The notes under the pieces were generated by a model. The model was not told the DNA's origin. It searched no databases and worked only from the letters and a program-made list of their open reading frames with translations. Source: Mesorhizobium sp. B2-1-8 (GTDB lineage Bacteria; Pseudomonadota; Alphaproteobacteria; Rhizobiales; Rhizobiaceae). From it: a stretch of 64,000 nucleotides of DNA. Made by a program: the position numbers and the translations under genes. Location: NCBI RefSeq assembly GCF_006442545.2, contig NZ_CP083952.1:5061501-5125500 (forward strand), given 5' to 3'. How positions within the stretch are numbered: position 1 is the stretch's first letter; each line of letters starts with the position of its first letter. Below are positions 28,638-35,636 of the stretch, piece by piece.

Positions 28638-29362
28638 CCAGAGGGAACGGCAAGCGTTGTTAGAGCGAACTTTTCCGGCGGCGAGGAACCAATGGGTGCG
28701 GTGACAAAACGCTCCAACAGACCTCGACATTCCCGGCGAAAGGCTCGCGTTTTGAAACGCGCCCCTCGAACGCCGCCTCGATCGTTCTTCGTCGAATATG
28801 AAGATCCGGCTGGCCGTCGTCGCCTTCGCCACGTGACTCGTTGGTCAATCGGAATGAACTTGGCCTGGTTTGGCAGCCGCAGAATCATCAGGACACCGAG
28901 CCCGGCCGGCGCGCCCGGAGATGGAGCACACTCGCAACGTGCTGCCCGCGAAAGCAGCACCGCACGACTGCTGGCTGACGCGCGACGAGGCAGCAGGCCG
29001 CCGGTTCAATTAGCGTGCCCTTAATAAATTCCAGAGAATTTTAACGGATCGTTGACCGCGCTGTCTCAGAATAGGACAGCGCGGTCAGATCCCAACCGGG
29101 ACTGCGCAGGCGGCTCCGGCAACCCAGCCCCCGCCAAACTGTCGGAGCCGCTACCTACCTACTTTGTACCAGCAATGGTTGAACTAACGGTTACCGCACG
29201 TGCTTTCAAGTGCATTCCCGAGACACTTAAACTTTGAGAGGAAACCGGGGATTCACCTTCTCACGCCGCCGCTCGATCCGGTAGACGGCAACGGCTGCCA
29301 GCGGCCCGGCCGTTCGATAAGTTCGTGATCGCGCATGCTGCGGATTTTGCATAAGCCGGGAC
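28638..29362. other. Gene-poor stretch with one strong hairpin
   Basis: No gene with support. A perfect 13-base inverted repeat (TGACCGCGCTGTC at 29053-29065, its complement at 29075-29087, 9-base loop) lies mid-stretch, with no T run on either side; it could be a factor-independent terminator variant or a protein site. Short frames at 28660-28848 (minus) and 28692-29024 (plus) overlap and I cannot choose between them. Confidence 0.45.
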
Positions 29363-29587
29363 TTATGGGAAGGCCTCGGGTAAACTGCTATCGCCGTGCC
29401 GCATCGCCTCCGCGATCACTCCGAAGACGCTGCCGACTTCCTCATAGATCTCGCTTACCGCGATGCCCTCTCGGTCCGCAGCTTCCATCACGGACTAGTC
29501 ATTTATCGCGGCCGGGTCGTCGGTCACCGCATCAGGCAGATGCTCTGCGATCCACCGGTCGAGGAAATTGGCGCCGCGTGTGCTCAT
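29363..29587 (-). pseudogene. DUF768 protein with in-frame stop
   Basis: From ATG 29587: MSTRGANFLDRWIAEHLPDA, a DUF768 start, then a TAG at codon 31 (29497-29495), after which the same frame continues ADREGIAVSEIYEEVGSVFGVIAEAM to a stop at 29363. One nonsense change therefore interrupts an otherwise complete 74-codon gene. DUF768 function is unknown. The start lies 8 bases after a GGAAC-N17-CTT element, implying a nearly leaderless message. Confidence 0.65.
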
Positions 29588-29595
29588 TTTTCCAT

Positions 29596-29620
29596 AAGCA
29601 GCCGGCCCATATTAGGTTCC
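29596..29620 (-). promoter_or_regulatory. EcfG-like promoter variant of DUF768 gene
   Basis: GGAAC at 29620-29616, N17, CTT at 29598-29596 on the minus strand; then 8 bases to ATG. The same layout (GGAAC-CTAATAT..., N17, CTT, 8 bases, ATG) recurs at the other DUF768 gene. Confidence 0.4.
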
Positions 29621-29661
29621 GCTTATCTTGACTCCGCAGCGAGCCGCTCCAGACTCAAGCC

Positions 29662-29970
29662 ATGGCGAAGGGCATCAACATCGGCGATGAGGTCGCAATC
29701 ACCGCGACCGTTCGGCGGCGGGTGACAGAGGATCGCGTGAGCGTTTCCATCCCCTCCTATGGTCAGCCCCATTCCATTATCGATCAGTCAACGAACGTGC
29801 GGAAAGGCCAGCACATAGAGCTGATCGGCAACGTTACCCACCTACTCGACAAAAACCGCGTGACGGTGAACCTGGGCGTTCCCGTCACTGTCGATGCCGC
29901 TGTCGTCAGGCTGGTGAGCGCATACAGGCTGCCGACGAGAAAGAAGCCGCTGGTGGACAAGCCGACATGA
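29662..29970 (+). CDS. Small beta-rich protein, paralogue of 40781-41083
   Basis: Protein of 102 aa reading IGDEVAITATVRRRVTEDRVSVSIPSYGQP, then GQHIELIGNVTHLLDKNRVTVNL. Alternating beta strands with a repeated GDxV/GxHI pattern suggest a small barrel. The protein at 40781 has the same pattern (EIGDEVALTGTVTAMLPSGRAKVSIPSY). No established function. A direct copy of its last 30 bases occurs at 31953, a remnant of a further paralogue. Confidence 0.6.
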   Translation: MAKGINIGDEVAITATVRRRVTEDRVSVSIPSYGQPHSIIDQSTNVRKGQHIELIGNVTHLLDKNRVTVNLGVPVTVDAAVVRLVSAYRLPTRKKPLVDKPT

Positions 29971-29994
29971 GGGGCGGCAATCCTTGGGGCCTCG

Positions 29995-30180
29995 CTAGTT
30001 CTCCGAATGGCTGAAGACGACAGACCCGTTGTCCCTGCGCACCTCAACGCATATGACCCCGTCGTCCCCTCTTCGAGTTTGGAACATTGCGATTGCATGA
30101 TCCTTAGCCACCTTCTCAGCGTCAAAGATCAGCTCGTCGATGATGCCTTTTCGTCCATACCAGATGACGGTGAATGCCAT
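29995..30180 (-). CDS. Hypothetical protein, 61 aa
   Basis: From ATG 30180: MAFTVIWYGRKGIIDELIF...KDHAIAMFQTRRG...VEVRRDNGSVVFSHSEN. Soluble alpha/beta mini-protein of a type common among rhizobial hypotheticals. GAAGG-like sequence precedes the start. It is transcribed opposite to its neighbours. Function unknown; an ATG at 30192 would add four residues. Confidence 0.5.
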   Translation of the reverse strand: MAFTVIWYGRKGIIDELIFDAEKVAKDHAIAMFQTRRGDDGVICVEVRRDNGSVVFSHSEN

Positions 30181-30241
30181 TGAAGGTCCCATGCTTCCCG
30201 CGAAGCATATAGGAGTTCAGGCCGGATCGCGATTGGTTCCG

Positions 30242-30266
30242 GGAACTTTTACCAAGGCGGGATGTT
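30242..30266 (+). promoter_or_regulatory. EcfG-type promoter of the 48-aa CxxC gene
   Basis: GGAAC 30242-30246, N17, GTT 30264-30266. The ATG at 30276 is only 9 bases after the motif, so the transcript would be leaderless or nearly so. Confidence 0.58.
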
Positions 30267-30275
30267 GCTGGCCCC

Positions 30276-30422
30276 ATGACGAAGCTTTCAGACCTTGGAC
30301 CGCCCATCAAGGGCAAGCCGCACGAGCCCTCCGACGAGGGCGATCACTTCTATAAGTGCAAGATCTGCGGACAGCCGGTCGACATGTTTCCCGGCAGGGC
30401 TATCCAGCAGATTTCTAGCTGA
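30276..30422 (+). CDS. Small CxxC protein, short copy (48 aa)
   Basis: MTKLSDLGPPIKGKPHE...EGDHFYKCKICGQPVDMFPG. One Cys-x-x-Cys pair suggests a metal-binding or ribbon-like fold. The copy at 31692 is 72 aa and continues DLRQVMWHEQPSHE after VDM, where this one diverges and stops, so this copy is probably C-terminally truncated. Starts nearly leaderless from an EcfG-type promoter. Confidence 0.55.
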   Translation: MTKLSDLGPPIKGKPHEPSDEGDHFYKCKICGQPVDMFPGRAIQQISS

Positions 30423-30536
30423 CGCCGCTTATCGCGACAGAGGTCTGTACGCTTTCGGACACCGAATTACGAGTCAGGCCGCCCATCGGAACCACAGGCC
30501 GACCCACGGCTTTTACGGGGATCTGAGGTAAAGCAA

Positions 30537-30755
30537 ATGGCTCGACGAGCAGTGCGCAACATGATGAAGGTCCACGCCGAGTCGGACCGGGCCTCAAGGG
30601 AGATTCAAGCGGAGGAGCGGGCCTAGCGCGAGGCTAAGACTGCCCGTTTGAAGGCACAAAGAGAAGCTCAGGAAACGGAAACGAAGCCGGCAACAAAAAG
30701 CCCGCCGGCCGGAGCCAGCGGGCAGCTGACAGAAGTGGAGGGCCGCCCGGAGTAG
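30537..30755 (+). pseudogene. Small Lys/Ala-rich protein with in-frame stop
   Basis: ATG 30537 reads MARRAVRNMMKVHAESDRAS...EERA, then TAG at 30624-30626, then REAKTARLKAQREAQETETK to a stop at 30753. The two parts read as one highly charged helical protein interrupted by a nonsense codon. Its 3' end overlaps the predicted antisense small RNA at 30695-30763. A GGAAC-N17-CTT element lies at about 30469-30493. Confidence 0.45.
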
Positions 30756-30763
30756 GCGGCTGG
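30695..30763 (-). ncRNA. Predicted small RNA, type 2 copy A
   Basis: Minus-strand promoter GGAAC (30794-30790), N17, GTT (30772-30770), then about 69 bases: hairpin CCGCC/GGCGG, a linker with CCCTCCAC, and a terminator with GCCCGC/GCGGGC stem and TTTTT at 30699-30695. Copies B, C and D share the promoter context (GTTCGGGAG), layout and terminator but differ in loops. Opposite-strand coding (30537-30755) overlaps and is broken. Confidence 0.55.
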
Positions 30764-30837
30764 CTCCCGAACCTTTGTCGGTGATACATGTTCCAGCTCG
30801 CAATAAAAACCCGGCCCCGAGCGAAGCCGAAGTTCGC

Positions 30838-31061
30838 CGGGCCGCGGCCGCTGCACGCCTGCTGTGTGCGCACTAGGGCGTCGAAGATGGTGCGGTAGAG
30901 GCTGTCGACCTCTTCGTCGATCTCCTCCCGCTTGATACCGACTTGGCATCGGCGATGAGCTTGTGCGTCAACTCGTCGACCGAGATGACATCCGCGTTTG
31001 TGGTCTCAGGGACGTTGTTCGCGATCCATCGGTCGAGGAAGTTCATGCCACGCGTGCTCAT
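30838..31061 (-). pseudogene. DUF768 protein, frameshifted
   Basis: From ATG 31061: MSTRGMNFLDRWIANNVPET, then DVISVDELTHKLIADAKSV. At that point the frame departs, while IKREEIDEEVDSLYRTIFDALVRTQQA continues in another frame, giving a normal DUF768 protein if one base is restored near 30935. A terminator-like hairpin with TTTTT follows at about 30802-30843. The start lies 8 bases after a GGAAC-N17-CTT promoter variant. Confidence 0.65.
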
Positions 31062-31069
31062 TTCGACAC

Positions 31070-31094
31070 AAGTCGCTTGGGGATATTAGGTTCC
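31070..31094 (-). promoter_or_regulatory. EcfG-like promoter variant of second DUF768 gene
   Basis: GGAAC at 31094-31090, N17, CTT at 31072-31070, 8 bases before ATG 31061; sequence and spacing match the element at 29596-29620. Confidence 0.4.
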
Positions 31095-31182
31095 GCTCAT
31101 ACTGAAGCGCCGGACGAGCGAGCCGGAACCAAAGCGCAATATGTCGATTTCCTAATGGAAGGGAACGCAACGGACGAAAACA

Positions 31183-31386
31183 ATGGCTGAAATTTTGGAG
31201 CTGGAGCTTGCCAAGGCCAGGCTGAGTGTACACCAAGCTGAATCCGAACTCACTCGTCTCGAACGGATGCTGGACAAGCGGTATGGCGTGAGCATCGACA
31301 TTGCCCTCTGTGACACCATACGAAACGCGCAAAGACGGGTCGCTGAAGCCAGAGAGCAGCTGATGAAGGTCAAGGCTGGTGCCTAA
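31183..31386 (+). CDS. Small coiled-coil protein, 67 aa
   Basis: MAEILELELAKARLSVHQAESELTRLERML... is a continuous amphipathic helix with Leu/Ala heptads, then DTIRNAQRRVAEAREQLMKVK, a second helix: a probable helical hairpin. No family recognised. The composition is coherent and the frame is intact in a region where many genes are broken. Confidence 0.5.
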   Translation: MAEILELELAKARLSVHQAESELTRLERMLDKRYGVSIDIALCDTIRNAQRRVAEAREQLMKVKAGA

Positions 31387-31399
31387 GCTCGCCGCCGGC

Positions 31400-31598
31400 T
31401 CATGCCGTCCGAGAAACGTAAGCGAAGGTTCGCTTTTCGCCCTTGGTCTCCGCGACACGCAGCAGTGTTCCTCCTGGCGCCATAATGTGACAGACTTGCC
31501 GATGTATGCCTGGGCCGCCTTGATGGAAGCTGCGCCATGAGCATGCGCCAAGACACGACCGATTCCCCGGCCATGATCTCAACCCGATATTGTGGCAT
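31400..31598 (-). pseudogene. Small hypothetical protein, multiply frameshifted
   Basis: Three successive minus-strand frames read as one protein: MPQYRVEIMAGESVVSW from ATG 31598, then ASIKAAQAYIGKSVTLWRQEE, then LLRVAETKGEKRTFAYVSRTA ending at 31400. Two indels separate them. Function unknown. Confidence 0.5.
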
Positions 31599-31658
31599 GT
31601 TGCGCCACCCAGCTATTGCTATACCGCGATTCGATCAGCTTTAGCTAAAATAGCTCCG

Positions 31659-31683
31659 GGAACTTTTACCATCTCAGCATGTT
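31659..31683 (+). promoter_or_regulatory. EcfG-type promoter of the 72-aa CxxC gene
   Basis: GGAAC 31659-31663, N17, GTT 31681-31683, then 8 bases to ATG 31692. The same geometry as at 30242-30276. Confidence 0.6.
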
Positions 31684-31691
31684 GCTGGCCC

Positions 31692-31910
31692 ATGACAAAG
31701 CTTTCAGACCTTGGCCCGCCGATCCCCGGCAAGCCGCACGACGGCGAGCCCGCCTACGAGGGCGAACATTTCTATAAGTGCGAGATCTGCGGACAGCCGG
31801 TCGACATGCGCGATCTGCGTCAGGTGATGTGGCACGAGCAGCCGAGCCATGAGCGGCTGGATCCGCAAGATGGCGCAACGATCCTTTTATTCCCAGGGCT
31901 GCGGAAATAG
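31692..31910 (+). CDS. Small CxxC protein, 72 aa
   Basis: MTKLSDLGPPIPGKPHDGEP...EGEHFYKCEICGQPVDMRDLRQVMWHEQPSHERL. The CEIC pair plus two His residues (WHEQPSH) could bind a metal in a small zinc-ribbon-like fold. It is the full-length relative of the 48-aa copy at 30276. The promoter geometry predicts a leaderless or very short-leader message driven by EcfG. Function unknown. Confidence 0.65.
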   Translation: MTKLSDLGPPIPGKPHDGEPAYEGEHFYKCEICGQPVDMRDLRQVMWHEQPSHERLDPQDGATILLFPGLRK

Positions 31911-31952
31911 CTCCCCTGTGCAGCACCCATAAACCCGCAAGGCGACACGGAA

Positions 31953-31985
31953 GAAGCCGCTGGTGGACAAGCCGACATGAGTGGC
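31953..31985 (+). repeat. Direct copy of the 3' end of the 29662 gene
   Basis: About 30 bases (AAGAAGCCGCTGGTGGACAA and on) match 29941-29971 almost exactly, the codons for KKPLVDKPT and stop. No start or body of that gene is present, so this is a truncated duplicate scar. Confidence 0.6.
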
Positions 31986-32299
31986 GCGGGACGAATTTGC
32001 TTCCGTCAAGAGCAGCATCCGCAGTTCATCATCACGCCCGTTTGACGCCCATTCGTCGGGCGCTACATTGCCACGCGGCGGACCTATCGGACGCCAGCGG
32101 CCGGCGCTCATTCTAGACCCTGAAGTCCCCCCCGCCCACTGAGCGCCGGCCGACCTTTTTCGATCAGCTCCCGCGATAGGCGCGGTATCCTGTCCCAGTC
32201 CGCGGCCGGCGGGTCTGCTCGGGCGAAAACCGACATTTGAATCCTTCTGAGCACTGCATTAGATTCGGCTTGTTAAATTGTAGCTATTGGGAGGTAGCT

Positions 32300-32665
32300 A
32301 TGATGGAAAGCCGTACAGACATCGCGCGGGCGGTGCTTGACGCCAGTTTGCTATTGCAGCACCACTCCAGGGCCTACATTACCTCAATTCAGGGTGACAT
32401 AGCCCGAACCCGGCGTGCAATCGCAGCGTCGCAGGAGCTTCTGAAGCGGTTTCGCCGGCGCAAGATGGACGAGGCGCTCAGAGATGAGCGGCACCGCGTG
32501 TCCGCGTTCCATGCAGACATTGTCCGGTCTGTATTTCGAAATTTGGTCTCGGAAACTGACGTACCTAGGTGTCAATGGCGCAACCTGGCTAGGAGCCTCA
32601 TCTTCGAGCTCACGGGGTGCGAGCGCCCTGATGCTGCCTTGGTGGATTGGATCATCAGGAAGTAA
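32300..32665 (+). CDS. Hypothetical protein of the WIIRK family, 121 aa
   Basis: ATGATG at 32300 follows GGGAGG at 6-base spacing. MMESRTDIARAVLDAS...RRAIAASQELLKRFRRRKMDEALRDE... ends WRNLARSLIFELTGCERPDAALVDWIIRK. Soluble, helical, basic. A frameshifted paralogue lies at 35950-36317 with the same TTGGGAG(G/A)TAGC leader and C-terminus. Function unknown; the tandem small RNA genes begin immediately downstream on the opposite strand. Confidence 0.6.
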   Translation: MMESRTDIARAVLDASLLLQHHSRAYITSIQGDIARTRRAIAASQELLKRFRRRKMDEALRDERHRVSAFHADIVRSVFRNLVSETDVPRCQWRNLARSLIFELTGCERPDAALVDWIIRK

Positions 32666-32690
32666 GGCGCCGACCACCCGCGACGCCCGT

Positions 32691-32765
32691 GGGCCCGCCT
32701 CACTGGCGGCGAAGCGGGCCCGGCCAGGTCTTGGGGGACCTGACCGGCAGCAGGGGAGCTGCCGC
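32691..32765 (-). ncRNA. Predicted small RNA, type 1 copy H
   Basis: Promoter GGAAC (32796-32792), N17, GTT (32774-32772). The following 75 bases form three hairpins: GGCAGC-UCCCCU-GCUGCC, CAGGUC-CCCCAA-GACCUG, and GGCCCGC/GCGGGCC at 32691-32720. The first two loops are C-rich, like the anti-Shine-Dalgarno loops of known alphaproteobacterial RNA families. The last hairpin lacks a U run, so the exact 3' end is uncertain. Confidence 0.55.
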
Positions 32766-32809
32766 CTTTCGAACCTGCCGAGAAATGCCAAGTTCCCACA
32801 TAAGCGCAC

Positions 32810-32871
32810 AAAAAGCCCGCCAGGTCCGCTCATGTCCGGTATCGGTCGTGAGGGATCAGCCTGGTCATGGC
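32810..32871 (-). ncRNA. Predicted small RNA, copy G
   Basis: Promoter GGAAC (32901-32897), N16, GTT (32880-32878), then about 62 bases ending in CTTTTT at 32814-32810. CCTGCC near the 5' end can pair with GGCGGG before the U run, closing the RNA as one long-range stem; CCCTCAC is unpaired inside. Unrelated in body to copies F and H but in the same tandem series. Confidence 0.42.
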
Positions 32872-32910
32872 AGGACGAACTTTGTTAGCCCGGAATGTTC
32901 CCCGCTCCGT

Positions 32911-32982
32911 GGCCCGCCTCGGGGTGGCGGGGAAGCGGGCCCGGCCAGGAGGGAGCCGGACCAGCAGCACGGAGGCTGCCGT
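32911..32982 (-). ncRNA. Predicted small RNA, type 1 copy F
   Basis: Promoter GGAAC (33012-33008), N16, GTT (32991-32989). The body resembles copy H: GCAGC-CUCCGU-GCUGC, then CCGGC-UCCCUCCUG-GCCGG, then a GGCCCGC/GCGGGCC hairpin. The second loop contains CCCUCCU, complementary to a Shine-Dalgarno sequence. No U run after the last hairpin. Confidence 0.52.
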
Positions 32983-33022
32983 CATTCGAACCTGCCGAGA
33001 AATACAAGTTCCCACGTTGCGC

Positions 33023-33130
33023 AAAAAAGCCCGCCGGCCGGAGCCAGCACACCAGCATGAGGCCCGCTCACCCAACAAAGGCGCGCGGGCCGGCCAGCAT
33101 CGCGAAAAGACCCGGACGCGCCGCCGCCTT
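33023..33130 (-). ncRNA. Predicted small RNA, copy E
   Basis: Promoter GGAAC (33161-33157), N17, GTT (33139-33137). About 108 bases follow, GC-rich, ending in the GCTGGC-TCCG-GCCGGC stem and GGGC plus six T at 33028-33023. The terminator matches type 2 copies while the 5' body is different, so it may be a chimera. Confidence 0.45.
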
Positions 33131-33176
33131 CGCCCGAACTTGCGACTAGTCGAGCTGTTCCCGACCCGAACACTAA

Positions 33177-33242
33177 CAAGCCCGCCGGCCGGAGCCAGTG
33201 GGCAGCTGACAGAAGTGGAGAGACGCCAGAGAAGGCGGCCCG
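33177..33242 (-). ncRNA. Predicted small RNA, type 2 copy B
   Basis: Promoter GGAAC (33273-33269), N17, GTT (33251-33249) followed by CGGGAGC as in copies A and C. Body: CGCC-TTCTCT-GGCG hairpin, linker TCTCTCCACTTCTG, terminator stem as in copy A but with an interrupted U run (TTGTT), probably a weaker terminator. The sequence ATTGC-N-AGCT precedes GGAAC here and in copy A. Confidence 0.52.
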
Positions 33243-33283
33243 CTCCCGAACATTTGTCTGTGCCACGTGTTCCAGCTAGCAAT

Positions 33284-33382
33284 AAAAAACCCGCCACTGA
33301 GGGGACGGTCGCGGGTTTTGGTTGAAAGCTGATCAACAGCTCTCTTGCGCCTCTAACTGAGGGAAGGTGTTAGGGGCGCCAG
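33284..33382 (-). ncRNA. Predicted small RNA, copy K
   Basis: The clearest case. Promoter GGAAC (33413-33409), N17, GTT (33391-33389). About 99 bases: 5' hairpin GCGCC.CTAAC/GTTAG.GGCGC with loop ACCTTCCCTCA, a middle AGCTG-TTGAT-CAGCT hairpin, and a terminator AACCCGC/GCGGGTT followed by TTTT, whose loop holds GTCCCCTC. Two of three loops are C-rich. No coding potential on this strand. Confidence 0.62.
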
Positions 33383-33423
33383 GGGATGAACTAGGGCCAA
33401 CAGAAAGTGTTCCAGACGGAAAC

Positions 33424-33491
33424 AAAAAAGCCCGCCGCCGGAGCCAGCGGGCAGCTGAAAGGATGGAGGACCGCCCGGACAAGGCGGCCCG
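33424..33491 (-). ncRNA. Predicted small RNA, type 2 copy C
   Basis: Promoter GGAAC (33522-33518), N17, GTT (33500-33498), then CCGCC-TTGTCCG-GGCGG hairpin, linker TCCTCCATCC, and a terminator GCCCGC/GCGGGC with six T at 33429-33424. The upstream GCCGGGCGGC region carries the terminator of the DUF3606 gene. Confidence 0.57.
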
Positions 33492-33582
33492 CTCCCGAAC
33501 CTTGGTCTCTGACACATGTTCCAGCCGCCCGGCAAAAAGCCCGCCAGCTTCCGGCAGCACCTTTCGAAAAGACGGGAGAAGC

Positions 33583-33759
33583 TTAATGGTCAAGATCTTT
33601 CGCCTGTCGCAGAGACCGGGCCTCTCTGATGATCGACGCACGATTTAGCCCGACAAACGAAACAATCTCGCGGATTTGGCTTTCGGTGCAGCCAGTTTCG
33701 CGCGCCAGTGCTTCCACCTCGCGGGGGCTCAACTGCGGCTGTTTCGGTTGGTTTTCCAT
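33583..33759 (-). CDS. DUF3606 family small protein
   Basis: From ATG 33759: MENQPKQPQLSPREVEALARETG...QIREIVSFVGLNRASIIREARSLRQ (58 aa). The helix-turn-helix-like pattern (E..AL...G.....I...V..VG) is that of DUF3606, a Rhizobiales-rich family of unknown function. A hairpin with T run at about 33537-33565 ends its transcript just before small RNA copy C. An alternative ATG at 33831 adds 24 unrelated residues. Confidence 0.65.
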   Translation of the reverse strand: MENQPKQPQLSPREVEALARETGCTESQIREIVSFVGLNRASIIREARSLRQAKDLDH

Positions 33760-33944
33760 GATGGCCCCACCCTTGGAGAGGCAACTTCCAAGATGCTGCC
33801 CGGTCCCGTCATTGCCGGCCGCCCCATTCACGGCAGCGGCGGGCGTCCCTAAAGGTGCCCGGGGCGGAGGCCCAGGTTGAGGGGCTAAGCCGCGAGGCGG
33901 ACAAAGAGCCCGCCTTCATTGGTCATTGGCCGCACAGGCTGGGC

Positions 33945-34226
33945 TCATTCCCCCATCTTCTTCGCCATTGCGCAGAAGTCCGCATGCGCCTTGTTAAGCG
34001 TGGTATCACCGCAGTCTTTCAGCACCGCCTTCTTTTCATCGGGTTTCATGGACATCCAAGCAGTCTTGAAGTCCGCTTCCGACCGCAACGTTTTCATGCC
34101 TGCATCGGCGAAGAACGGCGACATCTTGGCCGGGTCGTCGAGGGCGGATGTGTTGCTAGCCGCGAGTGCTGAGCCAGTTGTCATTGCAAGCGCCAGCGCG
34201 CCCATTGTGAGCATCTTGATGTTCAT
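33945..34226 (-). CDS. Small exported protein, stress promoter
   Basis: ATG 34226 with GGAGGA 6 bases upstream. Signal peptide MLTMGALALAMTTGSALAAS, then a 70-residue mature part (DPAKMSPFFADAG...FKTAWMSMKPDEKKAVLKDCGD...FCAMAKKMG) containing two Cys that could form a disulphide. Family not recognised. A perfect GGAAC-N16-CGTT promoter lies 43 bases upstream. Confidence 0.75.
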   Translation of the reverse strand: MNIKMLTMGALALAMTTGSALAASNTSALDDPAKMSPFFADAGMKTLRSEADFKTAWMSMKPDEKKAVLKDCGDTTLNKAHADFCAMAKKMGE

Positions 34227-34268
34227 TTTAATCCTCCGTTCAGGTCGTTAAACCTGACCATAACGAGG

Positions 34269-34293
34269 AACGTGCATCTCCCAACGCGGTTCC
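34269..34293. promoter_or_regulatory. Palindromic, bidirectional EcfG-type promoter
   Basis: GGAAC...GTTCC: on the minus strand GGAAC 34293-34289, N17, GTT 34271-34269; on the plus strand GGAAC 34267-34271, N17, GTT 34289-34291. The minus direction serves the exported protein at 34226; the plus direction points toward the gene at 34659, 370 bases away. Confidence 0.58.
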
Positions 34294-34658
34294 AACGCAC
34301 CACGTCGGCAACGTACGTGTAGCGGGTATCTCGGCTTGGGGGGCATGCGCGGCGAGATCACCTTGGGCTGACTCGGCAGCGACGCGGCTACGACCGCGCT
34401 GCCATCGCGCGACATGAAAGCGTCGGACGGCAGAACTGTCGGGATGTCGATTGGAACCGCGCGTCCCGAAGTCGGATCCATATAAGCGACCCTCGCTAGA
34501 AATACCTGCACTACCACTGGGCAACCCGAAGTTCGACATCGCGCCGCGCAGAGCACCCCAATGGTCGGCGTCACCTACGCAACGTCCGCCGATTGCGCGC
34601 GTTCTTCTGACTGGAGAACGATGGCCGATCTCACTACCAGCCTTGGAGGGTGACTAGC

Positions 34659-35090
34659 ATGTCCAAATTCAAAGATGCCCTTGAACGCGGCAAGGCAGCT
34701 CACCATCGGCAAGCGGGGCGTGCGGATGTGGTCGCGCCAACGGCCGATTTCGGCGCGGAAGCCAGGGCTTGGCTAAACAACGTCGTGCTTGCATCGTTAG
34801 AGGCGGCCAAGGCTGAGGTGGCGAGAGATGTGACCATCGACATCGACTCCAAACCGCGCCGGGAAGTCAAAGCGTTAGCGCCCTCTGTTCGGTTTCAAAT
34901 CTACACGACGGGAGGATTGGGGAAGGCTGGCAGGACAACGTTCACGATCAGCGTTGCGATTAGTGGGGAGGTGTCAGTTTCCGCACCCGGCATGGTGGCG
35001 GAGGTGGTGGGAAACATAGGGGAAAGATCTGGCGAAAGGTTCCGCAACTGGCTCGCGAAATTGATCGAGGACACCGCCAAGGGCACTTAG
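34659..35090 (+). CDS. Hypothetical protein, 143 aa
   Basis: ATG 34659 follows GGAGGG by 9 bases (a GTG at 34650 is less likely). MSKFKDALERGKAAHHRQAG..., then a helical segment (ARAWLNNVVLASLEAAKAEV) and beta strands (SVRFQIYTTGGLG..TTFTISVAISGEVSVSAPG), ending in a basic helix. Soluble; no family recognised. The codon use and length argue that it is real. Confidence 0.6.
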   Translation: MSKFKDALERGKAAHHRQAGRADVVAPTADFGAEARAWLNNVVLASLEAAKAEVARDVTIDIDSKPRREVKALAPSVRFQIYTTGGLGKAGRTTFTISVAISGEVSVSAPGMVAEVVGNIGERSGERFRNWLAKLIEDTAKGT

Positions 35091-35516
35091 CAAGATCCTG
35101 TTGACCGTGGGTTGCGCGGCGGGTCACGGTGACGTCGCCGAAGACCCCCCCAGCCATCAGTCACCGCTTCGATTGGCGCGTAGCTCTTGATGGTTCATGA
35201 CCGAATCGATTCCAACAGGATCGATCGAACTGACACACAACCTTTTGGCTATCATCCTTGAAACCGGGCGTCCTCGCGTGACCCCTGGAATGCAAATGCT
35301 GGAATATCGAGGCGCTCATCAGCGCGAAGCGTGGCCCGCTTGAGATCCGTGATCGCGCCGGATTGGTCGCTGTGTCGAACGGCGCTTATGGCGAGGAAGA
35401 GCAGCGTCCTTTCCGTCAACTACTCGCCGCCTCCCCGGAACCCGGGGCCGTGAGCCGGGGCAGCTAAAGCCCGCCCATTCCACACAAACTTCAGCCGGAA
35501 GTGCCAGGTTCCCGTG
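35091..35516. other. No supported gene
   Basis: Only short overlapping frames. A GGAAC-N18-GTT (35512-35487, minus) directs transcription into this stretch, followed by GGGCGGGCTTTAG and a GC-rich hairpin region; a further small RNA is possible but weak. Confidence 0.4.
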
Positions 35517-35595
35517 GGCCCGCCTCACTGGCAGGGGAAGCGGGCCCGGCCAGGCGGTGTTGGGACACCCTGACCAGCAGCGCTTGTAGCTGCCC
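35517..35595 (-). ncRNA. Predicted small RNA, type 1 copy I
   Basis: Related to H and F: GCAGC-UACAAGC-GCUGC, a GGTGT/ACACC hairpin inside CAGG/CCTG, then GGCCCGC/GCGGGCC at 35518-35548. The promoter GGAAC (35624-35620) and GTT (35604-35602) are only 15 apart and the first loop has lost its C tract, so this copy may be inactive. Confidence 0.4.
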
Positions 35596-35636
35596 CTTTC
35601 GAACCCCGACAAATATCAGGTTCCCACATAATGCAC

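Noticed and set aside
32867..33325. Plus-strand open frame of 152 codons through the small RNA cluster
   Set aside because: Composition is Arg/Pro-rich nonsense, it crosses several hairpins and terminators, repeats fragments of other frames, and its frame is an effect of high GC; the minus-strand promoter and terminator pattern explains the conservation better.
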